A DNA stretch of 64,000 nt from Stutzerimonas stutzeri (GTDB lineage Bacteria > Pseudomonadota > Gammaproteobacteria > Pseudomonadales > Pseudomonadaceae), in the NCBI RefSeq assembly GCF_038561965.1, contig NZ_CP139348.1:1178001-1242000 (forward strand), written 5' to 3'. Within the stretch, counting starts at the first letter, position 1. Every line of letters starts with the position of its first letter. A program made the translations under genes and the position numbers. Under the pieces are notes generated by a model. The model was given only the letters and a program-made list of their open reading frames with translations, had not been told where the DNA came from and made no database searches. Shown here one piece after another: positions 31,330-39,890 of this stretch.

Positions 31330-34047
31330 ATGCTCGAACAGCAAACCCAATCGAACCGCTGGCACGCGTGCCAGACCGATGAGGCATTGCTTGCGCTGGA
31401 GTCTTCGAGCGCCGGCCTGACTCACGAGCAGGCCCAGCAGCGGCTGCTCGAGTATGGCCCCAATCGGCTCGACGAGGCCAAGCAGGCAAGCATCTGGCAG
31501 CGCCTGCTGCGCCATGTAAACAACGTGCTGCTCTATGTGCTGATCGCCGCTGCGCTGGTGACTGCATTGATGAGCCACTGGGTCGATACCTTCGTCATCC
31601 TGGCGGTGGTGGTGCTCAACGTGGTGATCGGCTTCGTCCAGGAAGGCAAGGCGGAGAAGGCCCTGCAGGCTATCCGCCACTTGCTGGCGCCGCATGCGGT
31701 GGTGCTGCGTGATGGTCGCCAGCAGGACATCGATGCCGCCGAGTTGGTGCCTGGTGATGTGGTGCTGCTGGCTTCGGGCGATAGCCTGCCGGCCGATGTG
31801 CGTTTGCTGCAGGCGCGCAACCTGCGCGTCGACGAGGCGGCGCTGACCGGTGAATCGGTCCCCGTCGACAAGCAGGTCGGCGCCGTGGACGATGCTGCCT
31901 CAATCGGTGATCGCCTCTGCATGGGCTATGCCGGCACGCTGGTGACCCAGGGCCAGGCGCGTGCGGTGGTGGTCGCCACTGGCGCGGCTACCGAGATCGG
32001 CCGCATCGGTCGCATGCTGGAATCGGTGGAGCAGGGCACCACGCCGCTGCTGCGCAAGATGGAAGAGTTCGGTCGCATCCTGACCATGGTCATCCTGGCG
32101 ACCGGCGCGCTGCTGTTTCTCTTCGGCACGCTGGTGCGCGGCGTGGGCGCCGGCGAGATGTTCATGGCAGCGGTGGGGCTCTCGGTGGCGGCTATTCCGG
32201 AGGGGCTGCCGGCGATCATGACCATCACCCTGGCCATCGGCGTACAACGCATGGCGACGCGCAACGCGGTGATTCGCCGTCTGCCGGCGGTGGAAACCCT
32301 GGGCTCGGTGACGGTGATTTGTTCGGACAAGACCGGCACGCTGACCCGCAATGAGATGACCGTGCAGCAGGTGGTTTGCGCCGGCCAGTCATTGGAAGTC
32401 GAAGGCGCCGGCTACGCCCCGCAAGGTACGTTGTCGTTCGACGGCGCGGCAGTCGAACCGGCCATGCTTCAGGCACGCTCGCCGGCTGCTCGCGCACTGG
32501 TGGAAGCAGCGGCGCTGTGCAATGACGCCAGCCTGCATGAGAAAGATCAGGCATGGGTGCTGGCCGGGGATCCCACCGAGGGCGCGTTGCTGACCCTGGC
32601 GATGAAGGCCGGGTTGTCGCCATCAGCGCTGCAGGTCGATCGGCCGCGGCTGGACGTGATCCCCTTCGAGTCCGAGCATCGTTTCATGGCGACATTGCAT
32701 GCCTGCGAAGGCGCGCGCGAGGTACTGCTCAAGGGCGCACCGGAGCGCGTGCTGGCAATGTGTTCCTACCAGCTTGAGGCCGATGGCGAGGAGCGGGTGC
32801 TGGAAGAGGCACACTGGCACGAGCAGATCGAAACACAGGCACGCGCTGGTCGGCGAGTGCTGGCCCTGGCCAGGCGCAGGCTGGCCGCCGACAAGCAGGG
32901 CCTCGAGCATGCCGATGTCGCCAGTGGCCTTACGCTGCTCGGTCTGGTCGGCATCATCGATCCGCCGCGCGACGAGGCGATAACCGCCGTCGCGCAATGC
33001 CGCGCTGCCGGCATCCGCGTGGTCATGATCACCGGTGACCATGGCGTGACCGCCAGCGCCATCGCCAGGCAGCTGGGCATGGGCGACGACATCAAGGCGA
33101 TCACCGGGCCCGAGCTGGAGCAGATGGACGAAACGGCCATGCGCCAAGCGGTCGCCGAAGCCCGCGTGTTCGCCCGTGCGAGCCCGGAGCACAAGCTGCG
33201 TCTGGTGCGCGCGCTACAGGCCAACGGTGAGGTGGTCGCCATGACCGGTGACGGTGTCAACGACGCGCCGGCATTGAAACAGGCCGATGTCGGTGTCGCC
33301 ATGGGCATGAAGGGCACCGAGGCGGCCAAACAGGCTGGCGCCATCGTGCTGGCCGATGACAACTTCGCCTCCATCGCCCATGCAGTGGAAGAGGGGCGTA
33401 CGGTCTACGACAACCTGCGCAAGACGGTGACCTTCCTGCTGCCGATCAATGGCGGTGAGTCGCTGTCGCTGTTGCTTGCCGTGCTGCTCGGCATCGCCTT
33501 GCCGATCACGCCGGTGCAGGTGCTCTGGGTCAACATGGTCAGCTCCGTGGCGCTGGCATTGGTGCTGGCCTTCGAGCCAACCGAGGCGGACGTCATGCAG
33601 CGTCCGCCACGGCGACCGGACGAGCCGATGCTGTCACGCTTCGTCATCTGGCGGATCTTCTTCGTCTCGGCGCTGTTTCTCGCCGGCATCTTCGGCATGT
33701 ACCAGTGGATGCTCTCTCAGGGCGAGACGGTAGAAGCAGCGCGCACCGTGGCGGTGAATACGCTGGTCTGCATGGAGGTGTTCTATCTGTTCAGCGTGCG
33801 TTACCTGAAGGCGCCTTCCTTTACCGTGCAAGGCGTGAAGGGCACGCCGCGAGTGCTGGTGGCGGTGTTTGGCGTGTTCGCGCTGCAGTTGTTGTTCACC
33901 TACGCGCCATTCATGCAATCGCTGTTCGCCTCCGAGGCGCTACCGCTGACCACCGGCGTGCTGGTGGTGCTCGCCGGTGTGGCGGTGCTGGTGATTCTGG
34001 AAGTCGAGAAGGCACTGCTGCGTCGTGTGGGGGCCGGCCCGTCGTGA
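31330..34047 (+). CDS. P-type cation-transporting ATPase (P2-like)
   Basis: A membrane ATPase of 905 residues with the full P-type order: N-terminal cation-ATPase domain, actuator motif LTGESVPVDK (about 175-184), phosphorylation site CSDKTGTLTRNEMT (about 332-345), nucleotide domain (FESEHRFM, LKGAPERVL), and hinge MTGDGVNDAPALK. The ion-site helices read AAIPEGLPAIM (M4) and LPINGGESLSLL (M5), as in calcium pumps, but M6 reads LWVNMVSSVALALV, where calcium pumps have an Asp after the Thr. Loss of that acidic residue argues against a plain SERCA-type Ca2+ pump; related proteins are annotated as CtpF-like. Ion unknown. AGGGGGA precedes the ATG. Confidence 0.88.
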   Translation: MLEQQTQSNRWHACQTDEALLALESSSAGLTHEQAQQRLLEYGPNRLDEAKQASIWQRLLRHVNNVLLYVLIAAALVTALMSHWVDTFVILAVVVLNVVIGFVQEGKAEKALQAIRHLLAPHAVVLRDGRQQDIDAAELVPGDVVLLASGDSLPADVRLLQARNLRVDEAALTGESVPVDKQVGAVDDAASIGDRLCMGYAGTLVTQGQARAVVVATGAATEIGRIGRMLESVEQGTTPLLRKMEEFGRILTMVILATGALLFLFGTLVRGVGAGEMFMAAVGLSVAAIPEGLPAIMTITLAIGVQRMATRNAVIRRLPAVETLGSVTVICSDKTGTLTRNEMTVQQVVCAGQSLEVEGAGYAPQGTLSFDGAAVEPAMLQARSPAARALVEAAALCNDASLHEKDQAWVLAGDPTEGALLTLAMKAGLSPSALQVDRPRLDVIPFESEHRFMATLHACEGAREVLLKGAPERVLAMCSYQLEADGEERVLEEAHWHEQIETQARAGRRVLALARRRLAADKQGLEHADVASGLTLLGLVGIIDPPRDEAITAVAQCRAAGIRVVMITGDHGVTASAIARQLGMGDDIKAITGPELEQMDETAMRQAVAEARVFARASPEHKLRLVRALQANGEVVAMTGDGVNDAPALKQADVGVAMGMKGTEAAKQAGAIVLADDNFASIAHAVEEGRTVYDNLRKTVTFLLPINGGESLSLLLAVLLGIALPITPVQVLWVNMVSSVALALVLAFEPTEADVMQRPPRRPDEPMLSRFVIWRIFFVSALFLAGIFGMYQWMLSQGETVEAARTVAVNTLVCMEVFYLFSVRYLKAPSFTVQGVKGTPRVLVAVFGVFALQLLFTYAPFMQSLFASEALPLTTGVLVVLAGVAVLVILEVEKALLRRVGAGPS

Positions 34048-34069
34048 GGCGGAGCCGGTAGCCGAGCGC

Positions 34070-35530
34070 TCAGAGCGGCGGCAGTTCTTCCATCAGGTCG
34101 GTGGCGTAGATGCCGGGGATATGCAGGTCACTCTTGGCGAGCTGCTGGCCTTCCATCTGCGGCTGGGTCACCCAGGTGAGGATGTCGTAGTAGCGGCGGA
34201 TGTTGGCCACGAAGTGCACCGGCTCGCCGCCGCGGGCATAGCCGTAGCGTGTCTTGCTATACCACTGTTTCTGCGACAGGCGCGGCAGCATCTGTTTCAC
34301 GTCCAGCCACTTGTTGGGGTCCAGCCCTTCGGCTTCGGCCAGCTTGCGGGCGTCTTCCAAGTGGCCACCGCCGACGTTGTAGGCGGCGAGGGCGAACCAG
34401 GTGCGGTCCGGCTCTTCGATGCTGCCCGGCAGGCCCGTATGGATCTTGACCAGATACTTGCCGCCGCCCTGGATGCTTTGCACCGGGTCGAGGCGGTTGG
34501 TCACGCCCATTGCATTCGCGGTGCGCAGGGTCAGCATCATCAGACCGCGCACGCCGGTCTTGGAGGTGGCCTCGGGCTGCCAATGGGATTCCTGATAGCC
34601 GATCGCCGCCAGCAGACGCCAGTCGATGCCATGTCGCTTGGCGGTTTCGCGGAAGGCTTTTTCGTATCGCGGCAGTCGTTGCTGCAGGTGTTTGGCGAAA
34701 GCGTAGGCGCCGACGTAACCGAGCACGTCTACATGACCGTAGTAGCGCTCGCGCAGCCGCTGCAGGGTGCCGTTCTGCTGGGCCTGTTCGAGGAAGGAGT
34801 CGGCGGCCTTGAGCAGGCTGTCGTCCTCACCCTTGGCGACGATCCAGGCCAGGCTGTTCTGCTCGCCCACATCGAAACCGGCGCGGATATTGGTGAAATA
34901 CACCTGGTTCATGGACATCTCGTTGGATTCCACCAGGGTCAGGTCGATCTGCCCCTCATCGACCATGCGCAGCAGGTCGACGACTTCCACCGCATCGGAT
35001 TCCTCATAGCGCAGCTCCGGGTACTCGGCCTGCAGCGAGGCGAGCTTTTCCGCCTGGCTGCTGCCCTTGAGTACCAGGATGCGCTTGCCGATCAGGTCCT
35101 GCGGATTGGTCGGCCGGCGCTGGCCGCTGCGGTAGACCACCTGCGTGGTGACGTCGAGATAGGAGCGGGTGAAGCGCGCCAGTTCCATCCGACCTTCGCT
35201 GGCAACCAGGCCGGCAGCGGCCAGCGCGGGGCCGCCGGGGCGGTTCAGGCGGCTGAATATTTCTTCGATGTTGTCGGCGGTTTCGATCTGCAGTTCGACG
35301 CCGAGATTGCTGGCGAATCGCTTGACCAGCTCGTACTCGAAGCCGGCCTCGCCGTTGCGGTCCTGGAAGTAGGTGGAAGGGCTGTTGCGGGTGATCACGC
35401 GCAGGACGCCTTCCTCCCGTATCCGCTCCAGCTCGCTGGGCTTTTCGGCGCAGCTGCTGAGCATCAGGAAGAGTCCGGTCGCCAACAGCCAGATGGCGCA
35501 GCGCTTGCGGAACACGGTTTGGGCAAACAT
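34070..35530 (-). CDS. mltF: Membrane-bound lytic murein transglycosylase F
   Basis: An outer membrane lipoprotein of 486 residues that cleaves peptidoglycan glycan strands to 1,6-anhydro ends. The lipobox is LMLSSC near residue 27. A periplasmic SBP_bac_3 domain (about 40-265, ending near VEVVDLLRMVDEGQIDLTLV) precedes an SLT catalytic domain (about 290-430) with IGYQESHWQPEATSKTGVRG, where the Glu is catalytic, and LAAYNVGGGHLEDAR. The N-terminus MFAQTVFRKRCAIWLLATG matches the family. No ribosome site precedes the ATG; a TATACT -10 element ends six bases upstream, see the promoter entry. Convergent with the ATPase gene, 22 bases apart. Confidence 0.94.
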   Translation of the reverse strand: MFAQTVFRKRCAIWLLATGLFLMLSSCAEKPSELERIREEGVLRVITRNSPSTYFQDRNGEAGFEYELVKRFASNLGVELQIETADNIEEIFSRLNRPGGPALAAAGLVASEGRMELARFTRSYLDVTTQVVYRSGQRRPTNPQDLIGKRILVLKGSSQAEKLASLQAEYPELRYEESDAVEVVDLLRMVDEGQIDLTLVESNEMSMNQVYFTNIRAGFDVGEQNSLAWIVAKGEDDSLLKAADSFLEQAQQNGTLQRLRERYYGHVDVLGYVGAYAFAKHLQQRLPRYEKAFRETAKRHGIDWRLLAAIGYQESHWQPEATSKTGVRGLMMLTLRTANAMGVTNRLDPVQSIQGGGKYLVKIHTGLPGSIEEPDRTWFALAAYNVGGGHLEDARKLAEAEGLDPNKWLDVKQMLPRLSQKQWYSKTRYGYARGGEPVHFVANIRRYYDILTWVTQPQMEGQQLAKSDLHIPGIYATDLMEELPPL

Positions 35531-35536
35531 CGGCGC

Positions 35537-35542
35537 AGTATA
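35537..35542 (-). promoter_or_regulatory. TATACT -10 element immediately before mltF (possible leaderless start)
   Basis: On the minus strand TATACT is followed by six bases and then the mltF ATG, so transcription would begin at or next to the start codon. The -35 match at the expected distance is poor. Confidence 0.4.
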
Positions 35543-35700
35543 CGCAAAGGCGAACCGCCACCATATCTGGACAGCTAACTGGCACTCTGCTAAGTGGGCA
35601 GCGCAAACGATGACGCAAGAGCGCTGGCAACTGGATGCCTCGCGCAAGTTGGGCATAATGCCGGCCCGACTCGCCGCTGCATCGAGGCTTTCTTTTTCCC

Positions 35701-35976
35701 ATGACCGAGGTGATGCCAAAACCCTGGTTCGTCTATCTGGTCCGCGCCGCCAACGGTGCGTTGTATTGCGGTATCAGCGACGACGCACAACGGCGCTTTG
35801 CCGAGCATCAGCGTGGACGTGGCGCGCGCTTCTTCCATTCCAGTCCGGCGCAGGCGCTGGTTTATGTCGAGGCCTGCGCCAGCAAGGGCGATGCGCTGCG
35901 GAGGGAGATTGCCATCAAGCGATTGGACAAGCGCGCCAAGGAGCGCCTGGTGAGTCTCGCCGCTCCGGTCGCGTGA
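35701..35976 (+). CDS. GIY-YIG nuclease-superfamily protein (UPF0213/YhbQ-like)
   Basis: A small protein of 91 residues. It shows the GIY-YIG core in the variant form WFVYLVRAANGALYCGISDD with AQRRFAEHQRGRGARF after it and a conserved Glu-containing helix (GDALRREIAIKRLDKRAKERL). This spacing and length match the YhbQ/UPF0213 group, for which nucleic acid cleavage is suspected; the physiological role is not settled. Divergent from mltF. GGCATAAT upstream at about 35653 could be a -10. Confidence 0.86.
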   Translation: MTEVMPKPWFVYLVRAANGALYCGISDDAQRRFAEHQRGRGARFFHSSPAQALVYVEACASKGDALRREIAIKRLDKRAKERLVSLAAPVA

Positions 35977-36065
35977 ATGATGCGTTAATCAGCCGGTAGG
36001 CTCGCTCGGGCGGAGCGTCTAAGCTGATGTCCTCGATCTCACCCATCCATCTGGCGGAGCCTGCC

Positions 36066-37004
36066 ATGCACGAGCTGATCCTGCACCACTATCCCACCTC
36101 GCCCTTTGCCGAAAAGGCGCGTCTGATGCTGGGGTTCAAGCAGTTGTCCTGGCGCTCGGTGATGATCCCCCCGGTCATGCCCAAGCCCGATCTGACCGCC
36201 CTGACCGGTGGCTACCGGCGCACGCCAGTGCTGCAGGTCGGTGCCGATGTCTATTGCGATACTGCGTTGATCGCGCGTCGCCTCGAAGCTGAAAAGGCCA
36301 CGCCGGCGCTGTTTCCCGAAGGCCAGGAGTTTGCCGCCGCGACACTGGCCAAGTGGGCCGATTCGGTGCTGTTCCTGAATGCGGTGAGCCTGGTGTTCCA
36401 GCCTGAGTCGATGGCGTTGCGCTTCGCCCAGGTGCCCAAGGAATTCGTCCAGACCTTCAGCAAGGATCGTGCGCAGCTTTTCGCCAACGGCTCGGTGAGT
36501 CGCGTTTCGCTGGAGCAGGCAAAGAACGACTGGCCGACCTTCATGACGCGCCTGCAGCAGCAACTGGCGCGTGAGCAGGGCGAATTCCTGCTGGGTGCGG
36601 CACCGTCGATCGCCGACTTCTCCGTCGCGCATTGCCTGTGGTTCCTGCGCGCTACCCCGGTTACCGCGCCGCTGGTGGATACTTATCCGGATGTCAGTGC
36701 CTGGCTGGGCAAGGTGCTCGGCGTGGGACATGGCTCAAGCAGCGAGCTGTCCGCCGAAGACGCGCTGCGCATGGCGCTCGAGGCTGAGCCTGCGGCGCTG
36801 CCGGATGAGGCTTTCTCTGAACCCAACGGCTTCCACGAAGGCCAGCAGGTCGCTATTGCGGCGGTGGATTACGGCGCCGATCCGGTCGAGGGCGAGCTGG
36901 TCTTCGCTGGCATGGAAGAGCTGATCGTGCGCCGCAGCGACGATCGCACCGGTGTCGTGCATGTGCACTTCCCGCGAATCGGCTACCGGATCGAAGCGCG
37001 CTGA
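36066..37004 (+). CDS. Glutathione S-transferase family protein
   Basis: A protein of 312 residues. The N-terminal thioredoxin-like GST domain (1-75) reads HELILHHYPTSPFAEKARLML, with YRRTPVLQVGADVYCDTALIARRLE carrying the cis-Pro and the glutathione-contacting region. A helical C-terminal GST domain (about 90-215) follows with PSIADFSVAHCLWFL. An extra segment of about 90 residues at the end is not standard GST. I chose the ATG at 36066 with GGAG upstream; an in-frame ATG at 36027 lacks one. Substrate unknown. Convergent with the DUF4344 gene, three bases apart. Confidence 0.85.
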   Translation: MHELILHHYPTSPFAEKARLMLGFKQLSWRSVMIPPVMPKPDLTALTGGYRRTPVLQVGADVYCDTALIARRLEAEKATPALFPEGQEFAAATLAKWADSVLFLNAVSLVFQPESMALRFAQVPKEFVQTFSKDRAQLFANGSVSRVSLEQAKNDWPTFMTRLQQQLAREQGEFLLGAAPSIADFSVAHCLWFLRATPVTAPLVDTYPDVSAWLGKVLGVGHGSSSELSAEDALRMALEAEPAALPDEAFSEPNGFHEGQQVAIAAVDYGADPVEGELVFAGMEELIVRRSDDRTGVVHVHFPRIGYRIEAR

Positions 37005-37007
37005 GGC

Positions 37008-37850
37008 CTAGTGCGGCGCGGCTGCAGCACTGCGCAGCCGCGGCAGTTCCGCAGCCAGGTCGCGGAAATAGGCGATGCGCTCGTAGCACAGCGTCAGCTC
37101 ACCACTGATGCGGTTGAACCAGGCGTCCGGAGCGCCGCAGGTGCTCATGCGCAGGGTGAGGTCGCGGGGCAGGTCGAAGGCATCGCTGGCTTTGGCCGCG
37201 ACCGCTTCGAGTTCGCCGCTGGCGCGAATCTTTTCCAGCAGTTCGGCACCGCCCGGCAGATGCCCGGGTGGGGTGTCGTAGATCACCTGAATGCGATGCC
37301 GCGCCGGTTGCTCGTCGCTGCGGCCGAAATGTTCGCGAAACCACTGCACCGCGTGGGCGGCCTGCGCATATTCCTCGGGACAGTACAGCGCCCGTTCCAC
37401 CGGCAACCCGCTTACCTCCAGCACCCAGTCCAACCGGTCCGGATCACTGCCATAGGCCAGGCAGGCAATGTTGTAGAAGCGCTGGGCATCCAGTGCATGG
37501 CTGTCCCAGACCGGTACCTGTGCGCCGTTGCGCTCCGCGCTCTGCCATTCCAAGCGCCAGTAATCGGCGACGTCCATCAGCTTGGCGTAGAAGTCGTCGC
37601 GGTGCTGTTCCTGCTGCAGCAGGAACAGGCCCATGAAGCCGAGCTGGTCGGCGGCGTCTTCCTCACGGCCCAACACCGGCAGCTGCAGTTCGCTGATCAG
37701 CAGGTGCCCCATCTCGTGCATCAGGGTGAACTCGGCATTGGCCACGGTGAAGCGAACTTCATCTACCGACAGCTTCGCCGCCGCGTCAACTTGCTGCGCC
37801 TGGGCCAGCGCAGGCAGAAGCAGTAACAGCACCATGCCGATGCGCGTCAC
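37008..37850 (-). CDS. DUF4344 putative secreted metallopeptidase
   Basis: A predicted periplasmic protein of 280 residues. It begins with a signal peptide (TRIGMVLLLLLPALAQAQQ). The metallopeptidase motif HEMGH is at about 45-49, followed 14 residues later by GREEDAAD (E63/E64/D65), consistent with a third zinc ligand. Four cysteines in the second half (YNIACLAYG, ALYCPEEYAQ, RMSTCGAPD, LTLCYERI) may form disulfides. The start is a GTG overlapping the stop of the PPK2 gene by four bases (GTGA), so the two are translationally coupled although unrelated in function. Biological substrate unknown. Confidence 0.82.
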   Translation of the reverse strand: MTRIGMVLLLLLPALAQAQQVDAAAKLSVDEVRFTVANAEFTLMHEMGHLLISELQLPVLGREEDAADQLGFMGLFLLQQEQHRDDFYAKLMDVADYWRLEWQSAERNGAQVPVWDSHALDAQRFYNIACLAYGSDPDRLDWVLEVSGLPVERALYCPEEYAQAAHAVQWFREHFGRSDEQPARHRIQVIYDTPPGHLPGGAELLEKIRASGELEAVAAKASDAFDLPRDLTLRMSTCGAPDAWFNRISGELTLCYERIAYFRDLAAELPRLRSAAAAPH

Positions 37851-38665
37851 GGCGTGCTGTCCAGATCGGCATGGCTGAACGGCGCCGGGCGCGTCGGCCA
37901 TTCGAGCGCCAGGCGTTCGAACTCGCGGGCGAGCAGGCTGGCGGCGAGCAGGTCGCGCAGCCAGCGGTGGTCGGCAGGAATCACGTACCAGGGCGCCGCA
38001 TCGCTGTGGCTATGGCACAGCACCTCCGCCCATTGCGCCTGTTGCTCGGCGAAGTGGCGGTGGTCGTGCAGATCGCCGAGGGTCAGCTTCCAGCGCTTTT
38101 CTGGCTGCTCCAGGCGCCGATGCAAGCGTTTCTTCTGCTCATCGACGGACAGTTGCAGATAGCACTTGAGCGGGCGAATCCCGCTGGCTGGCAGCTGATG
38201 TTCGAAAGCCTCGATCGCAGCCTGACGCGGCGGGATGTCAGCGGGTGTGCACAGACCATCGCGCAGATCGCTGACCAGCGTTTCGTAGTAGCTGCGATTG
38301 AATATGCCGAGCATGCCGGGCGCGGGCAGGCGTGTCCGGTAGCGCCAGAGGAAATCGTGGTGACGTTCTTCCTCGCTCGGCGCCTGGAAGCTGTGCGGCG
38401 CAAGACCCAGCGGATCGAGACCAGCGAGCACGCGGCGGATTACGCCGTTCTTGCCGGAGCAATCCGGCCCTTGCAACACCAGAAGCAGCGCGTCGCGCTG
38501 GTTGGCCCAGAGCATGGTCTGCTGCACGCGCAGCCAATCTTTCAGGCTTGCCAGCTGCACCTGTGCCTGTACTTTGTCCAGGTCGAAACAGCGTGCCGGA
38601 TCACGCCCCAGCGGCGCTGCCGGGTCGCACAGGCAATCATCGAGAACGGCGTTTCCTAGGCGCAT
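37847..38665 (-). CDS. Polyphosphate kinase 2 family protein
   Basis: A P-loop kinase of 272 residues that transfers phosphate between polyphosphate and nucleotides. Walker A reads GPDCSGKNG (66-74), within the family's GxDxxGKxG pattern. Other family marks are FRAPSEEER-like (HSFQAPSEEERHHDFLWRY), Walker B-like GIFNRSYYETLV, and the lid with QKKRLHRRLEQPEKRWKL. It could phosphorylate NMP or NDP; the class cannot be fixed by eye. The start ATG at 38665 lies seven bases past the ndpA stop on the same strand, so the order ndpA-ppk2-DUF4344 looks like one transcript. Confidence 0.87.
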   Translation of the reverse strand: MRLGNAVLDDCLCDPAAPLGRDPARCFDLDKVQAQVQLASLKDWLRVQQTMLWANQRDALLLVLQGPDCSGKNGVIRRVLAGLDPLGLAPHSFQAPSEEERHHDFLWRYRTRLPAPGMLGIFNRSYYETLVSDLRDGLCTPADIPPRQAAIEAFEHQLPASGIRPLKCYLQLSVDEQKKRLHRRLEQPEKRWKLTLGDLHDHRHFAEQQAQWAEVLCHSHSDAAPWYVIPADHRWLRDLLAASLLAREFERLALEWPTRPAPFSHADLDSTP

Positions 38666-38672
38666 GGCGCGG

Positions 38673-39680
38673 TCAGTCCTTGCGCCGCTTGAGCTGGTCC
38701 TTCAGTTGGGTCGGCAGTTGGCGGATGATCAGCATGTCGCGCGCCTCGTCGTATTCGACCTTCGAGCCCAGCAGATGCGACTCGAAGCTGATCGACAGCC
38801 CTTCGGCCCGCCCGGTGAAGCGCTGAAACTGGTTGAGCGTGCGTTTGTCGGCAGGAATCTCCGGCGACAGGCCATAGTCCTTGTTGCGGATGTGCTCGTA
38901 GAAGGCACGCGGACGCTCCTCGTCGATCACCCCGGACAGCTCTTCCAGCGACATGGGTTCGCCGATCTTCGACTGGCTGCTGGCGTAGCCGACCAGCGCG
39001 CTGGTCTTCTCCCGCGCTTTCTCCTCCGGCAGGTCCTCGCTTTCGACGTAATCGCTGAACGCCTTGAGCAGGGTGCGCGTTTCGCCCGGGCCGTCGACGC
39101 CCTCCTGACAGCCGATGAAGTCGCGGAAGTACTCGGACACCTTCTTGCCGTTCTTGCCCTTGATGAAGGAGATGTACTGCTTCGATTGCTTGTTGTTCTG
39201 CCACTCGGAAATGTTGATCCGCGTCGCCAGATGCAGCTGGCCGAGGTCGAGGTGCCTGGCTTCGGTCACGTCCAGCGAGTCGGTCACGGTAACGCCGTTG
39301 CTGTGATGCAGCAGGGCAATGGCCAGGTAATCAGTCATGCCCTGCTGATAGTGGGCGAACAGCACGTGGCCGCCGGTGGAGAGGTTGGATTCTTCCATCA
39401 GCTTCTGCAGATGCTCGACCGCCTGGCGGCTGAACGCGGTGAAGTCGTTATTACCTTCCATGTACTGCGTGAGCCAGCCGCTGAACGGGTAGGCGCCGGA
39501 TTCGTCGTGGAAAAAGCCCCAGGCCTTGCCTTGCTTGGCGTTGTAGCTCTCGTTGAGATCGGCCAGCAAGTTCTCGATGGCCTGGGAGTTGCCCAGCTCC
39601 GAGTCACGGGCATGGAGCACGGCGGGGGTGCCGTCCGGCTTTTTCTCGATCAGGTGGACGATACAGTGGCGGATGGGCAT
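38673..39680 (-). CDS. ndpA: Nucleoid-associated protein YejK/NdpA
   Basis: A nucleoid protein of 335 residues in the YejK (37-kDa nucleoid-associated) family, the usual length. It begins PIRHCIVHLIEKKPDGTP and contains HLDLGQLHLATRINISEW, KQYISFIKGKNGKKVSEYFRD, and FIGCQEGVD, all family blocks. It probably coats or organises DNA; the exact role is not established. The start at 39680 fits the conserved N-terminus; the longer frame does not. First gene of an apparent ndpA-ppk2-DUF4344 run. Confidence 0.93.
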   Translation of the reverse strand: MPIRHCIVHLIEKKPDGTPAVLHARDSELGNSQAIENLLADLNESYNAKQGKAWGFFHDESGAYPFSGWLTQYMEGNNDFTAFSRQAVEHLQKLMEESNLSTGGHVLFAHYQQGMTDYLAIALLHHSNGVTVTDSLDVTEARHLDLGQLHLATRINISEWQNNKQSKQYISFIKGKNGKKVSEYFRDFIGCQEGVDGPGETRTLLKAFSDYVESEDLPEEKAREKTSALVGYASSQSKIGEPMSLEELSGVIDEERPRAFYEHIRNKDYGLSPEIPADKRTLNQFQRFTGRAEGLSISFESHLLGSKVEYDEARDMLIIRQLPTQLKDQLKRRKD

Positions 39681-39890
39681 GGCGATCTCACGGCTGGAAT
39701 GCAACAGGTGGGGCAGTTTACCCGAGAGCAGGCATCGCGTGGCCTGTGTCCCGAAGCGTCGCCGCAGGCGAGAACTGCGTTGGGGTTGCCACAAGCAGTG
39801 CCTGCTCGGCATTGAGCGGATCTGGGTCAAAGACCACGGGTGGCGTTGGCGTTAGCCTGCCGTACGCAAGGTGAATGTGGGGGTAGGACG

